Shown here piece by piece: positions 49,792 to 57,982 of a stretch of DNA of 64,000 nucleotides. Source of the DNA: an uncultured bacterium (GTDB lineage Bacteria; Bacillota; Clostridia; Peptostreptococcales; Anaerovoracaceae); NCBI GenBank assembly GCA_905214195.1, contig CAJMLH010000004.1:9457-73456 (forward strand). The letters run 5' to 3'. The notes under the pieces are model-generated. The model did not search any database and was not told the DNA's origin. It was given only the letters and a program-made list of their open reading frames with translations. A program made the translations under genes and the position numbers. The first letter of the stretch is position 1. The number at the start of each line of letters is the position of its first letter.

Positions 49792-49867
49792 TTAAGTGTT
49801 GGAAAATTTAAGAAAACAGAAATGTAATTTAAAGCGAGGCATTAAAAAATGCCGGAACACAAAAGCA

Positions 49868-49897
49868 TTGGAAAAAGTTGAAAGAATATGATAAAAT
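49868..49897 (+). promoter_or_regulatory. possible promoter of the amidohydrolase gene
   Basis: TTGGAA (49868-49873), 18-bp spacer, TAAAAT (49892-49897). Confidence 0.4.
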
Positions 49898-49964
49898 ATA
49901 TAAGAATGTACAGATTTGATTTAAAGTGTAAGCCACATTAAAACATAAGAAAGAGGTACGGAAC

Positions 49965-51263
49965 ATGATTTTTAAGAATATAGCTGTTTTAGATGAAAAT
50001 TTTGAAATAAAAGAAAATATGTATGTAGTAATCGAGGGTGAGCGCATAAAATATATAGGGAAAGAAAGGCCGCAGACAGGCCAAATATCGCAAGGCGAAG
50101 AGTATGACGGAAAGAATAAACTCCTGATGCCGGGATTTTACAATTCTCATGCCCATTCTCCAATGTCTCTTATGCGTGGCTACGGAGAGAATCTTACTTT
50201 GCAGGATTGGCTTAATCAAAAGATATTCCCTTTTGAAGATAAACTTGATGCCGGTGCGGTATATTGGGGAACATTACTTTCCTATGCAGAGTCTTTGAGA
50301 TTCGGAATAGTTTCATCAAGTGAAATGTATTATTTCATGGATTCCATGGCAAAGGCAGCGGCAGACAGTGGCATTAAAGCCAATATTTCAAGGGCTATAG
50401 TTAATTTTGATGACAGTGATCCATGGACGCTGGATTCAATGAAAGAAATGAAATATGCTTTTGAAGCATATCATAACAGCTGCAGTGGAAAAATAAAGAT
50501 AGACATGAGTATTCACGGAGAATATACTTCGAATCATCTTGCAGTGTCGGCAGTTTCGGATTATGCGAAAAAAGTCGGAGCAAGGATGCATGTACACATA
50601 TCTGAAACTCAAAAGGAGCATGAAGAATGTAAAGCACGCCATGACGGAAAAACGCCGGTTAAATATTTTGAAAAGCTTGGTTTGTTTGATGTTCCGACGA
50701 CAGCGGCTCACTGCGTATGGATAGAGGATGAAGATTATGATATTCTAAAAGAAAAAAAAGCAACGATAGCCGCTAATCCGGTGAGCAACCTTAAACTTGC
50801 CAGCGGAGTCAGCAATGTGCCTAAAATGCTGGAAAGAGGACTTAATGTTGCTATAGGCACAGATAGTACCGCCAGCAATAACAGCCTTAATTTTATGGAA
50901 GAAATGAAAGCATTTTCATTGGCACCTAAAGCATGGTTTAAAGATCCGCAGGCAGTATCTCCGGTACAGACCCTTTATGCTGCTACAAGGGCAGGCGCAT
51001 TGGGACAGGGAAGAGAAGACTGCGGCATATTAAAAGAAGGTTATAGGGCTGACTTGATAGTAGTTGATTTGATGAAACCTCATATGCATCCGATTCATGA
51101 TTTGAGAAACAATCTGGTATATTCGGCATCAGGCAGCGATGTGGTTCTTACAATGGTGGACGGCAAAGTGCTTTATGATAATGGCAATTTTGCCACAATA
51201 GACCTGGAAAAGGCTATTTTTGAGGCAGAAAAGGCGACTAAAAAGATTTTGAATGAGCTGTAA
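49965..51263 (+). CDS. amidohydrolase (adenosine/5'-methylthioadenosine/S-adenosylhomocysteine deaminase type)
   Basis: 432 residues of the metal-dependent amidohydrolase superfamily. Metal-binding 'NSHAHSPMSLMRGYG' (HxH), 'HVHISETQKEH', 'TAAHCVW' and 'IGTDSTASNNSLN' are all present and in the order seen in MtaD/TrzN/SsnA-like deaminases. 'LTLQDWLNQKIFPFED' after the HxH is typical of MtaD. It would deaminate S-adenosylhomocysteine, methylthioadenosine or a related nucleoside to the inosyl form. The exact substrate cannot be told from sequence. It has AAGAGGTACGG upstream and is inserted between spoVT and spoVB-like genes relative to Bacillus. Confidence 0.85.
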   Translation: MIFKNIAVLDENFEIKENMYVVIEGERIKYIGKERPQTGQISQGEEYDGKNKLLMPGFYNSHAHSPMSLMRGYGENLTLQDWLNQKIFPFEDKLDAGAVYWGTLLSYAESLRFGIVSSSEMYYFMDSMAKAAADSGIKANISRAIVNFDDSDPWTLDSMKEMKYAFEAYHNSCSGKIKIDMSIHGEYTSNHLAVSAVSDYAKKVGARMHVHISETQKEHEECKARHDGKTPVKYFEKLGLFDVPTTAAHCVWIEDEDYDILKEKKATIAANPVSNLKLASGVSNVPKMLERGLNVAIGTDSTASNNSLNFMEEMKAFSLAPKAWFKDPQAVSPVQTLYAATRAGALGQGREDCGILKEGYRADLIVVDLMKPHMHPIHDLRNNLVYSASGSDVVLTMVDGKVLYDNGNFATIDLEKAIFEAEKATKKILNEL

Positions 51264-51280
51264 GAGAAAGGAAATTACTG

Positions 51281-52900
51281 ATGGCAAACAGTAAGATACT
51301 AAAAGGTACCGCCATACTGGGTATAGCGGGAATCTTCGTAAAAATATTGGGGGCTGTTTTTAGAATACCTCTGACGGCATTGATAGGAACGGAGGGAATG
51401 GCATATTACGGATATGCATACCCCCTTTATTCACTGTTTCTTGTTATAGCAACGGCAGGTATACCTGTAGCAATATCAAGAATGGTATCTGAAAGGATAG
51501 CTTCCGGTGACTTTGCGGGAGCGCAGCGCGTGTTCGGTGTATCAAGATGGCTGCTTTTAGGCATTGGCGTATTTGCATTTGCAGTATGCTTTTTTGGAGC
51601 AGAGCTTATAGCAGAATATGTGTCAAAGGATATGGGGGCTGTTCTTCCTATAAAAGCCATAGCTCCGGCACTTATATTTGTTCCTGTGATGTCTGCGTAC
51701 AGAGGATATTTTCAAGGCAGACAGAACATGAATCCAACGGCTATTTCACAGTTTATAGAACAGATTTTCAGAGTGGCGGTCGGTTTGGTACTGGCATCTG
51801 TATTTGTAACCAAGGGACTTGAAATGGCGGCTGCGGGTGCTACATTCGGTGCAACTGTAGGCTCAGTGGCAGGTCTTGCCGTTATAATGATAATATATGC
51901 TTTAAACAAAAGAGCCATAAAATATCACTTGAGACACAGCCGCAGCACACAGGGAGAGAGAAGAAAAAAAGAAAGAACAATAGCTATAGTAAAGCAGATT
52001 TTGATAATAGCCATACCTATAACCATAGGAGCATCTATTCTTCCGCTTGTAAATTTCGCTGACAGTGCAATCGTTACAAGAAGACTTCTTGATGGCGGTT
52101 TCTCAGAGATTGAGGCCAGAGAATTATGGGGACAGCTGAGCGGTTATTGTAATACCATGGTCGGTCTACCTCAGGTTTTGACTCAGGCAGTTGCTGTGGC
52201 GATGGTGCCTGCCATAGCAGCGGCATATAAGCTTAAAAACAGGGCGGAAATCAGTGAAAATATCAATCTTGGAATGAGAATAAGCATGATAATCGGTATG
52301 CCTTGCGCAGCCGGAATGATAGCATTGGCAGAACCTATTTTGTTGCTGTTGTTTTCTTCGGAAGCAGCAAGCGCAAGCAGCGCCGCTCCTACACTTATGA
52401 TAATGTGTATCGGTGTGCCGCTTATGGCATTGCTTCAGACTACCAACGGAATATTGCAGGGCGTAAACCGTCAGGTATTACCTATGAAAAATCTTGCAAT
52501 AGGTGCGTTGGCAAAAGTAATATTGACTTATGTTCTTGTAGCGGTGCCTACTCTCAATATAAAAGGGGCAGCTATAGGCTCCGTATTTGTTTACGGTATA
52601 GCACTTTTGCTGAATTTGCGGGATATGAAGCGTTATACAAAGGTTAAGATAGATTTTATGCTCACATATGTTAAACCTACAATAGCCTCACTTGTTATGG
52701 GAATATGTGCATTTGCATCATACAAGCTGATATTCGGCATTGCTTCAAGCAATACCTTGGCAACATTCGGTGCGGTTTTAGTGGGAGTAATAGTTTACGG
52801 AGTATTGATTTTAACTACAAAAGCAATAACAAAGGAAGAAATTGCAAGGATGCCAAAAGGGGGCAAACTTGTTAAAATCATGGATAAATTCATAAAATAA
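51281..52900 (+). CDS. SpoVB/MurJ-like MATE-superfamily flippase
   Basis: 539 residues with about 14 membrane segments. The start 'KGTAILGIAGIFVKILGAVF' and 'GMAYYGYAYPLYSLFLVIA' are polysaccharide-biosynthesis/SpoVB hallmarks. 'GIPVAISRMVSERIA', 'SAYRGYFQGRQNMNPTAISQ' and 'TNGILQGVNRQVLPMKN' follow. In Bacillus the equivalent position holds yabM (a SpoVB paralogue). Such proteins translocate lipid-linked peptidoglycan or other glycans. The precise lipid and whether it acts in spores are open. It begins 17 nt after the amidohydrolase and lies 11 nt before mazG, suggesting one transcript. Confidence 0.9.
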   Translation: MANSKILKGTAILGIAGIFVKILGAVFRIPLTALIGTEGMAYYGYAYPLYSLFLVIATAGIPVAISRMVSERIASGDFAGAQRVFGVSRWLLLGIGVFAFAVCFFGAELIAEYVSKDMGAVLPIKAIAPALIFVPVMSAYRGYFQGRQNMNPTAISQFIEQIFRVAVGLVLASVFVTKGLEMAAAGATFGATVGSVAGLAVIMIIYALNKRAIKYHLRHSRSTQGERRKKERTIAIVKQILIIAIPITIGASILPLVNFADSAIVTRRLLDGGFSEIEARELWGQLSGYCNTMVGLPQVLTQAVAVAMVPAIAAAYKLKNRAEISENINLGMRISMIIGMPCAAGMIALAEPILLLLFSSEAASASSAAPTLMIMCIGVPLMALLQTTNGILQGVNRQVLPMKNLAIGALAKVILTYVLVAVPTLNIKGAAIGSVFVYGIALLLNLRDMKRYTKVKIDFMLTYVKPTIASLVMGICAFASYKLIFGIASSNTLATFGAVLVGVIVYGVLILTTKAITKEEIARMPKGGKLVKIMDKFIK

Positions 52901-52911
52901 AGGAAAGAATC

Positions 52912-53736
52912 ATGAAGAAAGAATATGAACATTTGGCCCATAGTGCTGAAACATCTGAGGAAGCTATTAAGAGGATAGAGGAGATAATAGCCATCCTCAG
53001 AGTAGAATGTCCGTGGGACAGAAAGCAGAACCACAAAACTTTACGCAGAGGCATGATAGAAGAAGCATATGAGGTTGTGGAGGCTATAGACAATGATGAT
53101 GTGGCAAACTTGAGGGAAGAACTGGGTGATGTATTGCTTCAGGTAGTATTTCATTCCAATCTGGCAGAGGAAGCTAAGGCTTTTAATCTTACGGATGTGA
53201 TAAACGATGAATGTGAAAAGATGATAAGAAGGCACCCGCATGTTTTTTCGGAAGAAATATCAAATAATTCCAATGAATCTATTGACAAAGTGCTTGAAAA
53301 ATGGGAAAATATCAAGGCGGCGGAGAAAAAGGACATTACAAGGACACAAGTTCTTGAAAATGTTCCCAAAGCATTGCCGGCTTTAACAAAAGCCGCAAAA
53401 GTCCAGAAAAAAGCTGCTGAAGTGGGATTTGATTGGGATGACGCAAAAGACGCCTTGGACAAGATTAGAGAAGAGACAGAAGAACTTGCCGAAGCAGTAA
53501 ACCAAAATGATATTGAGGAAGAACTTGGAGATTTGTTGTTTTCTGTAGTAAATGCAGCACGGTTTCTGAAAGTGGATCCTGAAGAGGCCCTTAACGGAGC
53601 AACTAAAAAATTTATCAGGCGGTTTGGTTATATAGAAGAAAAAAGTTTATCATGTGGAAAACTTTTGGAACACATGAGTCTAAAAGAGATGGACGAGTTG
53701 TGGAACGAGGCGAAAAAGTCGGAAAAAGAGATTTAA
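52912..53736 (+). CDS. mazG: nucleoside triphosphate pyrophosphohydrolase MazG
   Basis: 274 residues with two MazG domains. The first carries 'CPWDRKQNHKTLRRGMIEEA' and then EExxE / 'EELGDVLLQVVFHS'. The second has 'EETEELAEAVNQND' and 'EEELGDLLFSVVNAARF'. It hydrolyses non-canonical or regulatory (d)NTPs to monophosphates. The usual N-terminal methyltransferase-like extension of Bacillus YabN is absent; this is the short form. GGAAAG precedes ATG 52912. The 40-nt gap to hup is short, but an AGGAGG site there serves hup. Confidence 0.95.
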   Translation: MKKEYEHLAHSAETSEEAIKRIEEIIAILRVECPWDRKQNHKTLRRGMIEEAYEVVEAIDNDDVANLREELGDVLLQVVFHSNLAEEAKAFNLTDVINDECEKMIRRHPHVFSEEISNNSNESIDKVLEKWENIKAAEKKDITRTQVLENVPKALPALTKAAKVQKKAAEVGFDWDDAKDALDKIREETEELAEAVNQNDIEEELGDLLFSVVNAARFLKVDPEEALNGATKKFIRRFGYIEEKSLSCGKLLEHMSLKEMDELWNEAKKSEKEI

Positions 53737-53776
53737 TCTCTTAGTAATAAACAATTATTTTTAGGAGGAAATTTAG

Positions 53777-54055
53777 ATGAATAAGGCTGAACTGGTAGCT
53801 GCAGTAGCAGAAAAAACAAATTTTACTAAGAAAGATGCAGAACTTGCAATCAATGCATTGGTTACAAGCATTGAAGAAGCTCTCGTTAAGGGTGATAAAG
53901 TACAGTTGATCGGATTCGGAACTTTTGAAACAAGAGAAAGAAAGGCAAGACAGGGAAGAAACCCGAGAAAGCCTGAAGAAGTTATTGATATTGCAGCTTC
54001 AAAGGCTCCTGTATTCAAGGCAGGTAAAGCTTTAAAGGACGCAGTAAACAAATAG
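53777..54055 (+). CDS. hup: HU-type histone-like DNA-binding protein
   Basis: 92 residues, the standard HU size. 'MNKAELVAAVAEKTNFTKKD' at the start, 'LIGFGTFETRERKARQGRNP' containing the beta-arm that enters the minor groove, and 'APVFKAGKALKDAVN' at the end. It bends and compacts DNA as a homodimer. AGGAGG lies 8 nt before ATG. Its place between mazG and rqcP is common in clostridia and in some Bacillota. Confidence 0.97.
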   Translation: MNKAELVAAVAEKTNFTKKDAELAINALVTSIEEALVKGDKVQLIGFGTFETRERKARQGRNPRKPEEVIDIAASKAPVFKAGKALKDAVNK

Positions 54056-54072
54056 TTTACAAGTGTAAGCCA

Positions 54073-54312
54073 ATGAGAGTAGATAAATTTTTAAAAAATT
54101 CGAGACTCATAAAACGGCGAACAGTTGCCAAGGACGCCTGCGATCAGGGCAGAGTCTTTATCAACGACAAGGCTGCAAAGGCCGGTTCGGAGGTAAAACA
54201 GGGCGATATAATCAGAATAGAATTCGGTAACAGCTCAATAGCGGCAAGAATATTGCTGCTAAGCGAATCCTGCAAAAAAGAGGACGCTGTGAAGATGTAC
54301 GAAATAATATAA
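54073..54312 (+). CDS. rqcP: S4-domain RNA-binding protein RqcP
   Basis: 79-residue S4 domain: 'MRVDKFLKNSRLIKRRTVAK' and 'ACDQGRVFINDKAAKAGSEV'. This is the YabO/RqcP type, which binds 23S rRNA and tRNA on obstructed 50S subunits and helps RqcH add alanine tails in ribosome-associated quality control. It follows hup by 17 nt. The usual next genes in Bacillus (yabP, yabQ, divIC) are missing here. Confidence 0.92.
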   Translation: MRVDKFLKNSRLIKRRTVAKDACDQGRVFINDKAAKAGSEVKQGDIIRIEFGNSSIAARILLLSESCKKEDAVKMYEII

Positions 54313-54314
54313 GG

Positions 54315-54338
54315 GTCGGCATATGCCGACTCTTTTTA
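54315..54338 (+). terminator. intrinsic terminator
   Basis: GTCGGCATATGCCGAC palindrome (54315-54330) followed by TCTTTTTA, 2 nt after rqcP. Confidence 0.9.
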
Positions 54339-54409
54339 TATAGCTTATGTATACTTTAAAATATAAATTAAAAGGAGTTGTTTTTTTACATACAAATGTT
54401 AAAATAAAT

Positions 54410-54428
54410 ACAAACAAATGATGTTTGT
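54410..54428. promoter_or_regulatory. inverted repeat, possible operator
   Basis: ACAAACA (54410-54416), AATGA, TGTTTGT (54422-54428) in the 290-bp gene-poor gap after rqcP. Confidence 0.4.
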
Positions 54429-54501
54429 AATATACAAAGCAGTAGTCAGTATTATTCGGTTTTAGGATTTAAATTTCAATTTCAATGAAAGGAGTTATAC
54501 C

Positions 54502-54522
54502 ATGAAAAGAAAAAAGAGTTGA
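54502..54522 (+). CDS. candidate mini-ORF MKRKKS
   Basis: AAAGGAG lies 8 nt before an ATG that encodes only six residues (MKRKKS) before TGA. The six-A run at its end would, after slippage, open a frame of 27-28 residues ending near 54588. It could be a leader peptide for the membrane-protein gene at 54606, the remnant of a small ORF, or chance. Low confidence. Confidence 0.25.
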   Translation: MKRKKS

Positions 54523-54605
54523 AAACAGAGGTAGTCTTAATTAGCTTTTCGACATTTAGAAGCAATCTTATTAAAAGTGTATCATAAGAAATACAGGTGG
54601 ATAAA

Positions 54606-55034
54606 ATGGGTGGTTGGAGAGAAAAAAATTATTGGAAAGTAGTAAGCGTTGCTTATTTTGTTGATTCCGGAAGCATGATTTATGCGATGCATAAATACCA
54701 TATCGGAAGTGTGTGGCAGGCACAGTTTGCGACATGGCTTCTTGCATTGGCAGGTGTACTTGCGATAGCGGAAAGATTATATTGGAAGAGGATACCGGAA
54801 GGAGACCGGCGCGAAAGAATAGCAAGACTTAAAGATGTTTATTATGATAAAACGATTTGCGTTATTTATGTTATCGTATGGCTGATACTGTTGTTTGGAG
54901 AGTTTCAGAGTGGCATTGGACAATATTATTTAATAGATATAACTACATGGGGTTCATTGGCTATGGCTATAATGCTTAGCGGCGGAACCAATAATATCTG
55001 TAACAATGATGAGACAAAGTCTGACAACTCTTAA
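54606..55034 (+). CDS. small membrane protein, function unknown
   Basis: 142 residues with three likely membrane segments at about 38-56 ('FATWLLALAGVLAIAERLY'), 82-99 ('TICVIYVIVWLILLFGEF') and 112-128 ('ITTWGSLAMAIMLSGG'). An amphipathic N-terminus contains 'KNYWKVVSVAYFVDSG'. Lys/Arg-rich loops follow the first helix. I recognise no family. ATG 54606 is chosen with AGGTGG 6 nt before it; a GTG at 54597 overlaps that site. It is isolated between the rqcP terminator and the convergent TetR gene, so the latter could regulate or be regulated by it, but nothing shows this. Confidence 0.65.
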   Translation: MGGWREKNYWKVVSVAYFVDSGSMIYAMHKYHIGSVWQAQFATWLLALAGVLAIAERLYWKRIPEGDRRERIARLKDVYYDKTICVIYVIVWLILLFGEFQSGIGQYYLIDITTWGSLAMAIMLSGGTNNICNNDETKSDNS

Positions 55035-55110
55035 ATATACTGCTTTGTGTTTCGTAAATTACATATCGTATACTGCCCCCTTTCATTTGAAATCGGTGAA
55101 AGGGGGATAT

Positions 55111-55650
55111 TTATATACTGCAAAGCTCATTTAACAGCTTTTCTTTTAAAATTTCAAAGGTTTCCCTGTTGTTAGGCAGCTTTCCGTCAGTTATAAGAGA
55201 AGCTGTTCCGGCAGTAAGAGCGGAAATCGTAAATATAACAGACTGTGCGTTTTTATGACTTTGGCTGTCTGATGACTTTGACTTCATAAATTCAAGGATC
55301 TGATCGGTTATCTTTGGAGCAAAGGAGCTTCCGCCCATACCGTAAAGGGGATTGGAAATTTTAAATTTAATATTGGCAATGCAAAGCCGGGAAATCCGTT
55401 CGATAGGATCTTCAACGGAGGAAATAATCCGGTCTGCCAGATGGTTCCACTTTGTCTCCACATAAAAAATAGTTTCTTTTATAAATTCGTCTTTATTTTT
55501 GAAGTGCTTGTAAGGAGCGGCGCAACTTGCACCACAGGCTGCCGCAACCCGTCTTAAGGAAAAATTTTTTATTCCGTGGGCAAGTATTTCATCTATTCCC
55601 GCTGTCAAAAGCTTTTCTCTCAGCATAACTGTGCTGTCTATATCTTCCAT
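55111..55650 (-). CDS. TetR/AcrR-family transcriptional regulator
   Basis: 179 residues. The N-terminal helix-turn-helix reads 'GIKNFSLRRVAAACGASCAA' and 'PYKHFKNKDEFI', a normal TetR DNA-binding domain. The C-terminal ligand domain (about 70-179) has no recognisable signature. AAGGAGG precedes its ATG on the minus strand. It is divergent from the aromatic amino-acid operon. Each of the two promoters carries a 15-bp GTTA...TAAC palindrome at its transcription start, so autoregulation and control of the operon are likely. TetR control of shikimate genes would be unusual; effector unknown. Confidence 0.9.
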   Translation of the reverse strand: MEDIDSTVMLREKLLTAGIDEILAHGIKNFSLRRVAAACGASCAAPYKHFKNKDEFIKETIFYVETKWNHLADRIISSVEDPIERISRLCIANIKFKISNPLYGMGGSSFAPKITDQILEFMKSKSSDSQSHKNAQSVIFTISALTAGTASLITDGKLPNNRETFEILKEKLLNELCSI

Positions 55651-55672
55651 AACGCCTCCTTAAGATTGCATA

Positions 55673-55687
55673 GTTAATATCGTTAAC
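55673..55687. promoter_or_regulatory. operator 1 (TetR gene side)
   Basis: GTTAATATCGTTAAC, arms GTTAA/TTAAC, covering the predicted start of the tetR transcript. Confidence 0.65.
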
Positions 55688-55690
55688 CTT

Positions 55691-55719
55691 ATTATAACCT
55701 TTAAATTTTAAATGTGCAA
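55691..55719 (-). promoter_or_regulatory. promoter of the TetR gene
   Basis: Minus strand TTGCAC (55719-55714), 17-bp spacer, TATAAT (55696-55691). Confidence 0.7.
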
Positions 55720-55736
55720 TATTTTTTGAAGAACAG

Positions 55737-55765
55737 TTGACTTTTCAACATAAAATGCTTATAAT
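55737..55765 (+). promoter_or_regulatory. promoter of the aromatic amino-acid operon
   Basis: TTGACT (55737-55742), 17-bp spacer, TATAAT (55760-55765). Confidence 0.85.
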
Positions 55766-55774
55766 TCAAATATA

Positions 55775-55789
55775 GTTAACAGTGATAAC
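55775..55789. promoter_or_regulatory. operator 2 (aro operon side)
   Basis: GTTAACAGTGATAAC, same 15-bp layout as operator 1, at about +3 to +17 of the aro transcript. Confidence 0.65.
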
Positions 55790-55802
55790 TTAAGAGGTGG
55801 AT

Positions 55803-56918
55803 ATGACTAAGAAAGCAACAGAAGAATTAAAAGAAATACGACGCAGAATAACAGAAATTGACAATAAGATGGCCGAACTATTCACAGACAGGATGGAGCA
55901 AGTGAAGAAAGTCGGTGAATATAAGAAGATTAACGGTATCCCCATATATGACCCTGAGAGAGAGGAACAGGTTCTCAAAAATGGAAGTGAAAGGATACAA
56001 GAACCGGAGCTCAAGTCGTATTATGTAAGTTTTTTGAAAAATCTTATGGAGATTGCAAGACGATACCAGAGTAATATACTTGAGGGTTTAAAAGTTGGAT
56101 ATTCAGGAACGGAGGGGGCTTTTGCCCACATTGCCGCATCAAAGATTTTCCCGACTGCTCAGAAGATAGCATATCCGGGATTTAAGAGAGCCTATGAGGC
56201 AGTTGAAAGAGGAGAATGCGACTGTGCTGTGCTTCCTGTTGAAAACAGCTTTGCCGGAGATGTGGATCAAGTAAACGACCTTATGTTTGCAGGAAGTTTA
56301 TTTGTAAACGGCATGTACGATTTGGCTGTTACCCATGATTTGTTGGGGATAGAGGGCACTGATGTAAAAGATATAAAGACGGTGGTCAGCCATCCTCAGG
56401 CTTTGTCCCAGTGCGCATCTTTTATTAAGGAAAATGAACTCAGCGAAATGGAATATTCCAACACAGCCCTTGCCGCAGAATATGTAAAGGAAAAGAATGA
56501 CCCCTCGGTGGCAGCCATAGGAAGCGCCGAATCTGCCAAACTGTTTGGACTTTCGGTGATAGCAAGAAGCATAAATGACGAGAGAACAAATACCACAAGA
56601 TTTGCTGTATTTTCAAGAGTTGAGAGCAGAGCGTCAAACAACACAAACAGTCCGTATTTTTCGTTGATGTTTACAGCAAGAAACGAAGCAGGCTCATTGG
56701 CGGAAGCTTTGAGCATAATAGGACGCCACGGATTTAATATGAGAACGCTGCGCTCAAGACCGATGAAAGAATTACTTTGGCAGTATTATTTTTATGTGGA
56801 AGCCTCAGGGGATATATACGGAGAAGAGGGTAGACTTTGTCTTGAGGAGATGAAAAGCTGCTGCGACATGATAAAGGTCGTTGGTTCTTACGGAAACATA
56901 AAAGAGCAGGAAATCTGA
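55803..56918 (+). CDS. pheA: bifunctional chorismate mutase / prephenate dehydratase
   Basis: 371 residues in three parts. Residues about 1-85 are an AroQ-type chorismate mutase ('LKEIRRRITEIDNKMAELF', 'VGEYKKINGIPIYDPEREEQ'). Residues about 100-275 are prephenate dehydratase ('VGYSGTEGAFAHIAASKIFP', 'CAVLPVENSFAGDV', 'NTTRFAVFSR'). Then a C-terminal ACT domain ('SLMFTARNEAGSLAEALSII', 'LRSRPMKELLWQYYFYVEA') senses phenylalanine. It makes phenylpyruvate from chorismate. First gene of the operon; ATG 55803 follows AAGAGGTGG. The gap to aroB is 23 nt. Confidence 0.95.
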   Translation: MTKKATEELKEIRRRITEIDNKMAELFTDRMEQVKKVGEYKKINGIPIYDPEREEQVLKNGSERIQEPELKSYYVSFLKNLMEIARRYQSNILEGLKVGYSGTEGAFAHIAASKIFPTAQKIAYPGFKRAYEAVERGECDCAVLPVENSFAGDVDQVNDLMFAGSLFVNGMYDLAVTHDLLGIEGTDVKDIKTVVSHPQALSQCASFIKENELSEMEYSNTALAAEYVKEKNDPSVAAIGSAESAKLFGLSVIARSINDERTNTTRFAVFSRVESRASNNTNSPYFSLMFTARNEAGSLAEALSIIGRHGFNMRTLRSRPMKELLWQYYFYVEASGDIYGEEGRLCLEEMKSCCDMIKVVGSYGNIKEQEI

Positions 56919-56941
56919 TTTAATTTATATGGAGTTGTAAA

Positions 56942-57982
56942 ATGATAATACCTGTAAAACTGGGAAAAAACAGTTACGATATAATTATTCAAAAGGGAAG
57001 CCTTTCAAAGACCGGAGAGTTTTTTGACCTGAAAAGAAAGGTTTTGATTGTAACAGATGAGGGAGTACCTATAGAGTATTCAAAAGCAGTAGCTGCACAA
57101 TGCAATTATTCGGTGACAGAAATACTCCCCGGAGGGGAATCTTCCAAATCTCTTGAAAATTTTGAAAGACTTTGCCGCCTCATGTTGCAAAATGATTTTT
57201 CAAGGGATGACTGCGTAGTTGCCGTGGGAGGTGGAGTAGTAGGAGACATAGCGGGTTTTGCCGCTTCATGCTATATGAGAGGAATAGATTTTTATAATAT
57301 CCCTACCACATTACTTTCGCAAGTCGATTCTTCAGTAGGGGGAAAAACAGCGGTTGATCTTTGTGGGATAAAAAATATCGTTGGAACTTTTTATCAGCCC
57401 AAGGGTGTGATTATTGATTGGGATGTTTTAAAGACTCTTGAGCAAAGACAATTTGCCTGCGGAGCAGCCGAAATAATAAAGATGGCGGCGGCCTTTGACG
57501 AAGAATTTTTTGAAATAATAGAATTTTGTAATATCAAGGATAATCTTGAAATGGCAATCGCCGGGTCATTGAAAATAAAGGCAAAAGTGGTAGAAGAGGA
57601 CGAAAAAGAGAAAGGACTTAGAAAAGTTCTTAATTTTGGTCATACTATAGGCCATGGTATAGAAAGCACAAGCAGTCTTCTTCATGGAGAATGTGTAGCG
57701 ATTGGAATGCTTCCTATGTGTTCAGAGGAGGTTCGCAAAAGAATTGAACCGCTTCTGATAAGAGAGGGTCTTGCAGTAAGTCTGGCAGAGGCAGTCAGAA
57801 ATGGGATGAGTTCTGTTTATGACAGAGAAGAACAGGCTTTTAACATAACAGAAGCCGTAATGCATGATAAGAAAGCAGGCAGCGGAGTTATAACAGCTGT
57901 TAAAGTTGATGAAATAGGAAAATTCAGGTTTGAAAAAATGGATAGAGAGCAGATTGGCTCTGCTATTTTGGAGGTTTTGTGA
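56942..57982 (+). CDS. aroB: 3-dehydroquinate synthase AroB
   Basis: 346 residues, NAD+- and metal-dependent cyclisation of DAHP. 'GGESSKSLENFERLC', 'AVGGGVVGDIAGFAASCYMR', 'IPTTLLSQVDSSVGGKTAVD', 'YQPKGVIIDWDVL', 'CGAAEIIKMA' and the metal-ligand His in 'LNFGHTIGHGIES' are all present. Ends with TGATG overlapping the aroC start by one base. Confidence 0.97.
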   Translation: MIIPVKLGKNSYDIIIQKGSLSKTGEFFDLKRKVLIVTDEGVPIEYSKAVAAQCNYSVTEILPGGESSKSLENFERLCRLMLQNDFSRDDCVVAVGGGVVGDIAGFAASCYMRGIDFYNIPTTLLSQVDSSVGGKTAVDLCGIKNIVGTFYQPKGVIIDWDVLKTLEQRQFACGAAEIIKMAAAFDEEFFEIIEFCNIKDNLEMAIAGSLKIKAKVVEEDEKEKGLRKVLNFGHTIGHGIESTSSLLHGECVAIGMLPMCSEEVRKRIEPLLIREGLAVSLAEAVRNGMSSVYDREEQAFNITEAVMHDKKAGSGVITAVKVDEIGKFRFEKMDREQIGSAILEVL

